Positions 8,189 through 15,935 of a stretch of 46,058 bases of DNA are shown piece after piece. The notes beneath the pieces are model-generated. The model saw nothing but the letters and a program-made list of their open reading frames with translations, did not search any database and was not told the origin of the DNA. Position numbers and translations under genes: made by a program. The stretch is from an archaeon (lineage in GTDB: Archaea > Thermoproteota > Nitrososphaeria > Nitrososphaerales > Nitrosopumilaceae), in contig JAJRWR010000037.1 in NCBI GenBank assembly GCA_024276695.1, positions 1 through 46,058 of the forward strand, read 5' to 3'. Numbering within the stretch: the stretch's first letter is position 1; the number at the start of each line of letters is the position of its first letter.

Positions 8189-8933
8189 CCTTATTTTTAA
8201 TACCTATTTTATTTAGTTTAGCTTGAAATATTTTTACATTTCCTGATGCATAAATTTTTAAATAATTTTTTTTATTTTGATTATTTTTAATTTTTAGAAA
8301 AATTTTTTCTGCAACAATGTTTGCAGGATCAACAAAATTGATTTTTGGATATTGTTTTTTTAACAATGATTTTAAAAATGGCAAATGTGTACTGGAAAGA
8401 GTGATTGTATCAATATTATTTTGAGATAATTTTTGATCGAGATTTTTTTTAATTATTTTCTGACAATATTTTTTATTTGAAATAAATTTTCCAGATTCTA
8501 CTAGTTCGACAAGATCTGATCCATTCATTTTAAAAACTTTAAAACTTTTTGGAAAGTTATTTTGTTTGATATATTGTGTTAAACCTTTATTGTTAATTGC
8601 ATTCTTTGTTGCTAAAATCCCAATTTGTTTTGTTTTAGATTTTTTTTTAGCTTCTTGCAATGGTGGCTTTACATCAAAAATTTTCTTTGTTGTCACATTC
8701 AACATTAGACTAGGTGTATTTGAGGCTACGACTATGATATCTGGAGAAAACTTTTCTTGTAATATTTTGATAGATTTTTGAATTATTCTAGATAATTGTG
8801 CCTGAGATTTTTTTCCATATGGATAATTTTGTTGGTCTGCAAAATAGATTATCTCTGACTTTGATATCTTTTGTATTGCCTTAATGATTGATAGTGAGCC
8901 CAGACCCGAATCAAAAACTACGATTTTAGCCAT
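8169..8933 (-). CDS. Glutamate/aspartate racemase-like protein lacking both catalytic cysteines
   Basis: Clear Asp/Glu racemase (MurI-type) fold: VFDSGLGSLSII at residues 6-17, YFADQQNYPYG at 30-40, VVASNTPS at 68-75 and LSSTHLPFL at 179-187. In glutamate racemase the last two motifs read VVACNT and LGCTH, and the two cysteines do the acid/base chemistry. Here they are Ser71 (TCA) and Ser181 (AGT). The aspartate-serine pair D8-S9 and His183 remain. Racemisation by the usual two-thiol mechanism is therefore unlikely. Thaumarchaeota also lack peptidoglycan, the usual reason for D-glutamate. The gene is rich in Lys/Asn and converges on cbiF. A binding or regulatory role, or a different reaction, is possible; no function is assigned. 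Confidence 0.85.
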   Translation of the reverse strand: MAKIVVFDSGLGSLSIIKAIQKISKSEIIYFADQQNYPYGKKSQAQLSRIIQKSIKILQEKFSPDIIVVASNTPSLMLNVTTKKIFDVKPPLQEAKKKSKTKQIGILATKNAINNKGLTQYIKQNNFPKSFKVFKMNGSDLVELVESGKFISNKKYCQKIIKKNLDQKLSQNNIDTITLSSTHLPFLKSLLKKQYPKINFVDPANIVAEKIFLKIKNNQNKKNYLKIYASGNVKIFQAKLNKIGIKNKVNFLSS

Positions 8934-8968
8934 AATTTTTCTTAAAGTTTGAGAGTAATGTTTGTTAG

Positions 8969-9029
8969 CTAAATTTAGTCCAAAGCTGATCTAAATTTAC
9001 ACCGTTGATTAAGACTAAATTTCTAAATT
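8969..9029 (+). promoter_or_regulatory. Four CTAAATT copies upstream of cdvB
   Basis: CTAAATT(T) occurs at 8969-8976, 8991-8998, 9015-9022 and 9023-9029 in the 103-bp gap before cdvB. The first copy is part of the 10-bp palindrome CTAAATTTAG. One copy may serve as TATA box; repeated copies could be binding sites of a cell-cycle regulator. In AT-rich DNA some repetition is expected by chance. Confidence 0.3.
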
Positions 9030-9036
9030 CTCCATC

Positions 9037-9687
9037 ATGCCAAACTTCGATAGTACTTGGGCTCGACAAGAGACCCAAAGTGTAACTGGCAAACTACGTG
9101 ATGCAGTAAAGCCTCAAGGTGCATTAAAACCACGGATTCAACAAGCAGTAAACAAACTACAGGTCCAAATCTCAAAAATGGATTCTATGTTAGGTAAACT
9201 GCACGAAAGAGATGCGCAACTCTTTCAGAGAGTCGTGACTGCAATGCAGCAACATGATACTAGCACAAGTAGAGTTTTGTCTAACGAATTAGCTGAAATT
9301 CGTAAAGTTACAAAGATGCTCGGCAACGCAAGAATGTCATTAGAACAAGTCCAGCTAAGACTGACAACTATTCATGATCTTGGTGATGCTATGATAGCAA
9401 TTGGACCAGCAATGTCTACAATGAAGGGATTGAAGTCATCGCTAGGAAGATTCATGCCAGAAGCTGATTCAGAATTGAACAGTATGACCCAGACACTTAA
9501 TGGACTTATGATGGATTCACTTGCAGGAGACTCGTTTAGTATGGAGTCTGATGTTTCAAGTGAAGAAACCGAAAAGATTCTTCAAGAAGCATCTGCAGTA
9601 GCTGAGCAACAGATAGGTGATAAATTCCCATCTGTACCATCTTCAACTGGACTTTCGTCACAATCCTCTACTTCTACCTTTGAGTAG
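9037..9687 (+). CDS. cdvB: CdvB family ESCRT-III-like cell-division protein
   Basis: Snf7/ESCRT-III homologue that polymerises at the division site in Thaumarchaeota and Sulfolobales. Residues about 10-130 form the basic helical hairpin core (KPRIQQAVNKLQVQISKMDSML...). Residues about 120-165 are rich in Met, Gly and Ser and resemble the autoinhibitory region. The tail is acidic (SSEETEKILQEASAVAEQQIGD), then serine-rich to the end. I see no winged-helix domain and no clear proline-rich MIM2 motif, so this looks like a short CdvB paralogue rather than the CdvA-binding CdvB of Sulfolobus. It is monocistronic and ends before a T-rich stretch (9709-9732). Confidence 0.88.
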   Translation: MPNFDSTWARQETQSVTGKLRDAVKPQGALKPRIQQAVNKLQVQISKMDSMLGKLHERDAQLFQRVVTAMQQHDTSTSRVLSNELAEIRKVTKMLGNARMSLEQVQLRLTTIHDLGDAMIAIGPAMSTMKGLKSSLGRFMPEADSELNSMTQTLNGLMMDSLAGDSFSMESDVSSEETEKILQEASAVAEQQIGDKFPSVPSSTGLSSQSSTSTFE

Positions 9688-9733
9688 CTAGGAAAATACG
9701 CAAGTCGGTTCTTTTTATTTTAATTTCTTTAAA

Positions 9734-10903
9734 CTAATTTACTAATTTTTCTTTAAAAGTCCATTTTTTGTTTAAAACAAAGTTTCCAAATGCTGCAACC
9801 ATTACTGCCAAAATTAAGGCTAATGGATATACGATTTCTACATTATCTACTAAGAAATACACCATTCCTAATTGTACTAATGCTCCCAATGAACTAAACA
9901 TTACAAACTTTCCATATTGAGAAATAGTTTTCTTTAGTTTGAAATCCCTATCACCAAACGTCCATGTTTTATTTAAAATAAAATTAGTTGTAATTGATAC
10001 AATAATTCCTATTACATTTGCATGTAAGTACCACATCTCAGATATTCCACCTGTAAACAATAATGAAATTACATAATTTACAACAAATCCTGAAGCTCCA
10101 ACTGTATAGAATCTAGCAGCTTTGGAAAGAAATTTGACTGATGAACGTTTTTCTTGTTTTTCTAATGGCTTACCGTATCGATATAATTTCCAAACTGATT
10201 TGTAAAAATCAACAATAGTCTTGATACCTAATTTACTAGAACCTAATTCTCTGTCTTGAAAAGTATATGGAACTTCTTTAATATTTACTCCTTTTGTCTT
10301 TACTAAAATTTCTAAAAGAATTTTGTAACCAATTGCATCAATATTTAATTCTTTTAAAATATTTCTCTTAAATGCAAAAAATCCTGACATTGGATCCTTT
10401 GTATCTATTCCTAATCCTTTTTTTGCAATCAATGTTGCAAATTTACTCATAAATTTTCTTTTTAATGACCAACCTTGAATTTTTCCACCATTAATGTAAC
10501 GTGAAGCTACTGCAATATCAAATTGATATTTTTTTATTGATTCAATTAATTTTGGAATTATTTGTGGTGGATGAGAAAAGTCACTATCCATTACTACAAT
10601 TGTATCTCCTTTAGCTTGTTGAATTCCTTTAAGAATTGCAGAACCTAATCCATCTTTTGCTTTTCTGTGTATAATTTCAATTGTATAACCTGTCATTTTT
10701 TTTAAATTTTTTAAATACTCTTCAACTAGTTTCCCAGTTCCATCGGGAGAGTTATCATCTACCACAATTGTTTGTGCTATAATATTTTTAGGTAAATTTT
10801 CTTTAATTGATTTTAAAATATTGATAATATTTTGAGATTCATTATATGTTGGAATTATGATGGAAATTTGCCCATTTATTTTATCCTTATTTCTGATCAA
10901 CAT
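9734..10903 (-). CDS. Polyprenol-phosphate mannosyltransferase (DPM1-like) fused to a GtrA membrane domain
   Basis: GT2 glycosyltransferase that should transfer a sugar, probably mannose or glucose, from a nucleotide sugar to a polyprenol phosphate for surface glycosylation. Residues 16-240 hold the GT-A fold: SIIIPTYNES near the N-terminus, VVDDNSPDGTG at about 47-57 and the metal-binding DSD in VMDSDFSHPP near 105. Residues about 255-385 are a GtrA domain with four membrane helices and the repeated motif NFxLNKxWTF, seen twice. This fused architecture is common in archaea. The gene is single and oriented against cdvB. Confidence 0.9.
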   Translation of the reverse strand: MLIRNKDKINGQISIIIPTYNESQNIINILKSIKENLPKNIIAQTIVVDDNSPDGTGKLVEEYLKNLKKMTGYTIEIIHRKAKDGLGSAILKGIQQAKGDTIVVMDSDFSHPPQIIPKLIESIKKYQFDIAVASRYINGGKIQGWSLKRKFMSKFATLIAKKGLGIDTKDPMSGFFAFKRNILKELNIDAIGYKILLEILVKTKGVNIKEVPYTFQDRELGSSKLGIKTIVDFYKSVWKLYRYGKPLEKQEKRSSVKFLSKAARFYTVGASGFVVNYVISLLFTGGISEMWYLHANVIGIIVSITTNFILNKTWTFGDRDFKLKKTISQYGKFVMFSSLGALVQLGMVYFLVDNVEIVYPLALILAVMVAAFGNFVLNKKWTFKEKLVN

Positions 10904-11047
10904 ATTCTGAAAGAAATTTCCAGTAGTTATTAATTTTTAATTATTTTTTAAGACCAAAAAATTATTTTTTCTAACTTTGGATGATTTATTATAAAGATAC
11001 AATAATCCACTAAAAAGTTTTTAATCTACAAATGGATGTTATTTACT

Positions 11048-11307
11048 ATGATTAATTCTAAAATCATGGTGGTATTGGTATAATAATTATTGGTGTAGTT
11101 GCATTTGTAATAAGTTCAACTAATGACGTTTCAAAGAATGTCGAAACAGTAGTTCCGTCAACTGATTCAGCTATTGCAATAAATGATTCAGCAATACTCA
11201 TAAAAAATACTTTCGAGCCTGAAACTAATCCCAATTATTATGTCGATGATGATGGAGTTAAAAGATATACCATTACAGCAGTAGATACTCCTGAACTTGG
11301 TGACTAA
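11048..11307 (+). pseudogene. Small membrane-anchored/secreted protein with a frameshifted N-terminus
   Basis: An ATG at 11048 starts MINSK but its frame stops after 11 codons. Another frame, open from 11062 to TAA at 11305-11307, encodes GGIGIIIIGVVAFVISSTND followed by a polar segment ending ITAVDTPELGD. It has no ATG, GTG or TTG of its own. Adding one A to the run at 11060-11063 joins the two into an 86-residue protein with one N-terminal membrane helix. Either the gene is decayed or a base is missing. Together with the hairpin downstream and AT-rich DNA at 10904-11047, it accounts for most of the 507-bp space between the genes ending at 10903 and starting at 11411. Family unknown. Confidence 0.5.
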
Positions 11308-11318
11308 TTCCATATAGG

Positions 11319-11339
11319 ATCTGACAAAAATTGTCAGAT
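11319..11339. terminator. Hairpin ATCTGACA-N5-TGTCAGAT
   Basis: Two exact 8-base arms (11319-11326 and 11332-11339) flank a 5-base loop AAAAT. It lies 11 bp after the stop of the small membrane-protein gene and about 45 bp before the next promoter region. It may be a transcript-end hairpin or a palindromic operator; no long T-run follows it. Confidence 0.4.
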
Positions 11340-11410
11340 ACCAAATTGGATCAATCTATTTACTAGAATCTCCGATTTACCTAAATAGAAATTATATAGT
11401 TCCATAATCA

Positions 11411-12484
11411 ATGAAGACAAAAATCGTAGGATTCACTTTGATGGGTGTCCTTGCCATGATGATTATTCCTGGCAGTTTTAACACATCAAACAATGAATTT
11501 ACTGTCTATGGTGCCGCAACATTGGTACAAAACGATTCAAACGGTGAAGAGATTTTTTCACAAACAGTGCACAATCAAGTTGTAGATACTGGTGAAGAAT
11601 TTCTTTTAGATGCAATATTTCAAGATGGTGCAACTGATGTAGCAGACAATATTCAGATTGGTGCTATCTGTATTAGTGATGATGCTACAGCAGTAGTAGA
11701 AGGTCTAACAGCAGCCACATTTGACACCAACAATTCATTTACTGAAGCCAATTGTAAGGAAGATACTACTGTCACAACATCAGGCTCTGTTGCAAAACCA
11801 GAATTTTATCTATTCAATGAGGAAGAACCATCATATGGAATCGTATCACTAATTGTTGACGGTGAAACAGTCTCAAAGAAATCTCAACTCTTTGGCACTG
11901 GTCAGACCCAAATCATCTTCAATTGGAATGTTCCAAACTCTGATGGCTATGTAACATATGATATACAAGGTATGGTTGAACTGTATGATAGTCAAATCAC
12001 TACAACATCATCTTCATTTGCTACCTATCCAAAAACAGTGACTGTATCAGGAATTGATATGCCAGCACTACAAGTGATAGAAAAGGACGGTACAATACTT
12101 GCAGATCCTGCATTGGTGTATGCATCTGATGCTGATTCTACTGCTAGATTTACTGTAACTGATCCACAGAGTCAGTGTATAATTGGCAGTGCAGAAGAAT
12201 GTCTAGTTAATGATAGTACTGCAGGTAAACGTGGTGGTCTTGAAAGTATTCCATATGGTGATCAAATACTCAGAGTAAAGTATAGTGGAGCAGATAATGC
12301 ACTTGAAAGATTCTCAATCACATCAATTGATCCAATTGTTGGTCAATGGAATGTATCATTGGAATCAGAAGATGGATTAATACAACAAGCAGATGCATCT
12401 GAAGACACTGTTGTGAAGATAAAATACAGATTCACTCTGAAACTGTTACAGTATATTCTCAGTGATTTTTCAAAATCAGACTAG
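11411..12484 (+). CDS. Secreted beta-rich protein of unknown function (C-terminus uncertain)
   Basis: ATG start with signal peptide MKTKIVGFTLMGVLAMMIIPG, probably cleaved before residue 30. The mature part is about 320 residues, rich in Thr, Ser, Asp and Val, with alternating beta patterns and three Cys (two in the CISDD...NCKED region, one pair CIIGSAEECL later). No transmembrane anchor is seen. The last 20 residues (TLKLLQYILSDFSKSD) differ in style from the rest. If one A is added at the run 12421-12424, the end reads VKIKIQIHSETVTVYSQ and stops at 12465, a cleaner beta strand. The function is not recognised; secretion makes a cell-surface or extracellular role likely. Confidence 0.7.
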   Translation: MKTKIVGFTLMGVLAMMIIPGSFNTSNNEFTVYGAATLVQNDSNGEEIFSQTVHNQVVDTGEEFLLDAIFQDGATDVADNIQIGAICISDDATAVVEGLTAATFDTNNSFTEANCKEDTTVTTSGSVAKPEFYLFNEEEPSYGIVSLIVDGETVSKKSQLFGTGQTQIIFNWNVPNSDGYVTYDIQGMVELYDSQITTTSSSFATYPKTVTVSGIDMPALQVIEKDGTILADPALVYASDADSTARFTVTDPQSQCIIGSAEECLVNDSTAGKRGGLESIPYGDQILRVKYSGADNALERFSITSIDPIVGQWNVSLESEDGLIQQADASEDTVVKIKYRFTLKLLQYILSDFSKSD

Positions 12485-12495
12485 ATAATTCTATT

Positions 12496-13953
12496 TTATG
12501 GATATGCTATTGATTGAATCACTTTAGAATCTAATTCAGAAATACTGATCCTTTTTTGCTCCATGGAATCTCTCATACGAATTGTTACTGTTTCATCCTC
12601 TAATGTTTGGTGATCTACAGTTATTGCAAAAGGTGAACCAATCTCATCCAGTCTTCTATACCGTCTCCCAATTGCACCAGAGTGATCCAAAAATGCATCA
12701 CACTTTCTTTTTAACTGAAGGTATATCTCATCTGTTTTCTCTTTTAATCCATCTTTTTTAACTAGAGATAAAATTCCAACATGAACGGGAGACAAGTATG
12801 GTTTTAAAGCCAAAACTATTCTCTCATGTTCTTTATCCTCTTTCAAACAATGCTCTAAAATTGTATACAAACTTCGGTCAATCCCCATCGAAATCTCAAA
12901 TACGTGTGGTAATACTTTGTCATCACCATCCATAATTTCGAATTTCTGTTTGCTCTTTTTCTCATGGCTGGATAAATCATAGTCAGATCTATAGTTGCAT
13001 GCAACTAACTCAAGCCATCCAATTGTGGTCTCTACCTCAAAATCAAATGCAACTTCAGCATAGAATGCCTTTTCCTTGTCACCAAGTTTCCTGAATCTGC
13101 TTTTTGTAATGTCAATTCCAGTCTTCTCATAAAATTCAGTTAAGATTCCCAAATAATATGTTACAAACTTGTTTGGAACGACACCTGACTCTACTGCTTC
13201 TTTACATGTCATGGATACCGGTTCTGCATCTGTCTGAACTCTAATGATGACATCTTGAATCTCTGAAAACTTTTCTATCTCTGATAGTTTGTTTGGATTG
13301 CAAAATACTTCAATTTCTGCCTGGTAAAATTCTCTCAAACGAAGTAAACTTTGTCTTGGAGCAATTTCATTTCTGAAACTCTTCCCTACTTGGGCAATTC
13401 CTAAAGGAAGTTTACCCCGCATGGTCTTGTATAGTCTGGGAAAATCTACAAAGATCGATTGACATGTCTCAGGTCGTAGATATGCTTCCTCTTCTTCAGG
13501 ACCAATACCAACTTTGAACATCATGTTGAAATTCTTGGTCTTGTCAAAATCACCTTTACATTTTGGACATTTGATATTGTTTTGTAAAATTGCATCATCA
13601 AATTCTTTCAAGTCAGCACTTTCAGGAATTTCAATTTGTGAGATCTCCGCAATAGTTCTATCTGCTCTAAATGTAGCACTGCATTTTGTACATTTGATTA
13701 TTGGATCAGCAAAGTTTCCCAAATGTCCTGATGCTTCAAAGACTGACTTTGACATTATCTGAGATCCATCGATTTCTAGCATTCCGTCTCTTCGAATCAG
13801 TTCTCTTCTCCATAATTCCAAGAATTTATTTTTTAGACTAACTCCAGATGGCCCATACTCCCAGAATCCAGCATGTGCATCAGAATACACTTCACAGCTA
13901 GGAAAGTAAAATCCACGCTCAAGTGCTAGCTTCATTACTGCTTCATAGTCCAT
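12496..13953 (-). CDS. glyS: Glycyl-tRNA synthetase (class II)
   Basis: Charges tRNA-Gly. The N-terminus FYFPSCEVYSDAHAGFWEYGP is the archaeal/eukaryal GlyRS type. Cysteine pairs C88-x2-C91 and C129-x2-C132 suggest a zinc knuckle in the insert. RPETCQSIF (160-168) is the amino-acid-recognition segment, usually RPETAQG. Motif 2 is KSFRNEIAPRQSLLRLREF (191-209) and motif 3 is EISMGIDRSLYTILE with Arg360. The anticodon-binding domain covers about 380-485. At 485 residues it is shorter than many archaeal GlyRS because the inserts are small. It is single and convergent with the secreted-protein gene. The window also holds a tRNA-Gly gene at 21499. Confidence 0.95.
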   Translation of the reverse strand: MDYEAVMKLALERGFYFPSCEVYSDAHAGFWEYGPSGVSLKNKFLELWRRELIRRDGMLEIDGSQIMSKSVFEASGHLGNFADPIIKCTKCSATFRADRTIAEISQIEIPESADLKEFDDAILQNNIKCPKCKGDFDKTKNFNMMFKVGIGPEEEEAYLRPETCQSIFVDFPRLYKTMRGKLPLGIAQVGKSFRNEIAPRQSLLRLREFYQAEIEVFCNPNKLSEIEKFSEIQDVIIRVQTDAEPVSMTCKEAVESGVVPNKFVTYYLGILTEFYEKTGIDITKSRFRKLGDKEKAFYAEVAFDFEVETTIGWLELVACNYRSDYDLSSHEKKSKQKFEIMDGDDKVLPHVFEISMGIDRSLYTILEHCLKEDKEHERIVLALKPYLSPVHVGILSLVKKDGLKEKTDEIYLQLKRKCDAFLDHSGAIGRRYRRLDEIGSPFAITVDHQTLEDETVTIRMRDSMEQKRISISELDSKVIQSIAYP

Positions 13954-13984
13954 TATAACATCAACTCACTCATGAAATAAATTT

Positions 13985-14824
13985 CTACGCAAATCCCTTT
14001 GCTATTCTGACATTTTCAAAGTCATCACGGTCATCATCAATTGGAGTCTCTAAAATTATAGGGATTTTTTTCTTGTTTGCATACTTTACAACAGATGAAA
14101 TTCCCTCTTCACCAATTCCACCTAATCCTAAATGATAGTGTCTATCAAGGTTACAACCAAGTTCACCTTTGGCATCATTTAGATGAAAAATTTTCAAATT
14201 ATCAATTCCTACATGTTTGTCAAATTCTGCAAAAGTTTTCTTTACGCTCTCCTTAGTTTTCAAATCATACCCTGCAACAAATGCGTGACAAGTATCAAAA
14301 CAAACACCAAACTTTTTTGTAGGCTTTAACTGCTTGAAAATTTCCCCTAACTGCTCAAAATCAGAACCAACCGAATTTTTTTGACCTGCGGTATTTTCTA
14401 ACAGTATCATTACGTCATTTTTTGTTTTACCAGCTTTTGTTAATCCTTTGACTAGTTTTTTAATTCCAGCCTCTTCACCTGTTCCTAAATGACTGCCAAG
14501 ATGAGTCACTAAATATGGAATTCCTAATTGTGCACATCTTTCTACCTCATCAATCAAAGTTTTTACAGATTTTTCAAATCCATCGTCTTTTGGTGTTGCA
14601 AGATTCGGTAAATACGGCATATGAGCACACGTTGCCAATCTGTCAATTTTACTTGCCTTTAGCTTTATTTTGAAATTATCAATGTCTTCTTTGGATAGTT
14701 CTTTTGTGTTCCATCCTCTTGGATTTCTAGTAAATATTTGAAAAGCAGAACATTTCCTCTCAACAGCATTATCTACTGCTTTGTCAATGGATCCAGATAT
14801 TGAAACATGGCATCCAATTTGCAT
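13985..14824 (-). CDS. nfo: Endonuclease IV (AP endonuclease)
   Basis: Metal-dependent AP endonuclease of base-excision repair, with a TIM-barrel fold. The metal ligands are visible: H68 (CAHMPY), H108 (VTHLGSH), E143 (LLENTAG), D177 and H180 (CFDTCH), H214 (FHLNDAKG), D227 and H229 (LDRHYHLG) and E259 (ILETP). The 279-residue length is normal. It lies 31 bp upstream of glyS on the same strand, so the two may be co-transcribed. It would act after the endonuclease III encoded at 767-1462. Confidence 0.95.
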   Translation of the reverse strand: MQIGCHVSISGSIDKAVDNAVERKCSAFQIFTRNPRGWNTKELSKEDIDNFKIKLKASKIDRLATCAHMPYLPNLATPKDDGFEKSVKTLIDEVERCAQLGIPYLVTHLGSHLGTGEEAGIKKLVKGLTKAGKTKNDVMILLENTAGQKNSVGSDFEQLGEIFKQLKPTKKFGVCFDTCHAFVAGYDLKTKESVKKTFAEFDKHVGIDNLKIFHLNDAKGELGCNLDRHYHLGLGGIGEEGISSVVKYANKKKIPIILETPIDDDRDDFENVRIAKGFA

Positions 14825-14880
14825 ATGTCACATTTTTCTAAAACATAATTTAAACCAGCATCAAAATTCAAAAAATCAGA

Positions 14881-14890
14881 TTTTTATGTA
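14881..14890 (+). promoter_or_regulatory. TATA-like box of priL
   Basis: TTTTTATGTA is centred about 25 nt before the priL ATG at 14910, consistent with a leaderless transcript for the priL-priS unit. Confidence 0.4.
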
Positions 14891-14909
14891 AACTCGGTAA
14901 ATTACTTTC

Positions 14910-15935
14910 ATGCTTGCACTAGGACAAGATGAAATTGCAAAATACCCTTTCCTAGCAGATGCCGGTCAATATCTCAAAGATCAGGGATTTTCACTTGATC
15001 AGTTTGGTTCAGATCCTGATTTGAAGCATCTTATTGAGAAAGCATATGAGAGAATTAGAATTGCAGCAGATGGTAAAATCTACAAGTCTGATCTAGATGG
15101 AGATCAGGCATCAAACTCTGCTGCACTTCCCAGAGAAGTTTTCTCATTTCTTTTAGCTATTGTTTTATTGAAACTAAGTGGAATGCATACGCTCATCAAA
15201 AGATTTGCACTAGCTGAGGCAAGAAGAGCAGAAAAATATTTAGAAAGAGATCTTGCAAATATATCAGATGAATCAAAGAATCAACTTGCAATTCGAGTAA
15301 TTGATGATCTTTTTTCAGTACAAGTTAAAAAATCAGATGATTATTTTATAATCCCAGTATCTGATTATCTGAAACATTCTGTTAATTTTCATGAACGAGA
15401 GTGGAAGTTAATCAACAGACATGTTGAAAACGGACAAGTTTTTCTCTCACCCCATGAAACAGTTAGACTGATAAGAAAAGAATTGGGAACATACATCAAT
15501 TCAAAAATTATTAATGCAAAAACACCTACAATGATTCCTGGATTTGAGGATTCAGTTAACAAACTAGTTTCACTATCAAAAAAGTTTGCAACATACACTG
15601 TAATTACTGGTGAATATCCTCCATGTATGAAACATGCTATTGAAATACTTGAAAAAGGTGAAAATCTTCCCCATTCAGGACGATTCATGCTTGCAACTTT
15701 TCTTCTATCAAAAGGGCAAACAGTACAACAAATTGCACCTTTGTTCAAAAATGCACCTGATTACAACGAACGTGTTACACTTTATCAACTGAATCATTTA
15801 GCAGGAACTTCAGGAAGTGGAACTCAATATTCATGTCCGTCATGTGAGAAATTAAAAACCCAAAGTCTATGTTTTGCTACATCTGAGTGTGATAATATCA
15901 TCAACCCCTTACAATTTGGAAGGAAGAAAAAATAA
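14910..15935 (+). CDS. priL: DNA primase large subunit
   Basis: Regulatory subunit of the archaeal/eukaryal primase; helps start and hand over RNA/DNA primers. The N-terminal helical domain (1-200) precedes the C-terminal 4Fe-4S domain. Candidate cluster ligands are C239 (EYPPCMKH), C309 or C312 (YSCPSC), C321 and C327 (SECDNIINPL), matching the family order. The basic tail is FGRKKK. The last base of its TAA stop is the first base of the priS ATG, so the two subunits are tightly coupled. Confidence 0.95.
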   Translation: MLALGQDEIAKYPFLADAGQYLKDQGFSLDQFGSDPDLKHLIEKAYERIRIAADGKIYKSDLDGDQASNSAALPREVFSFLLAIVLLKLSGMHTLIKRFALAEARRAEKYLERDLANISDESKNQLAIRVIDDLFSVQVKKSDDYFIIPVSDYLKHSVNFHEREWKLINRHVENGQVFLSPHETVRLIRKELGTYINSKIINAKTPTMIPGFEDSVNKLVSLSKKFATYTVITGEYPPCMKHAIEILEKGENLPHSGRFMLATFLLSKGQTVQQIAPLFKNAPDYNERVTLYQLNHLAGTSGSGTQYSCPSCEKLKTQSLCFATSECDNIINPLQFGRKKK

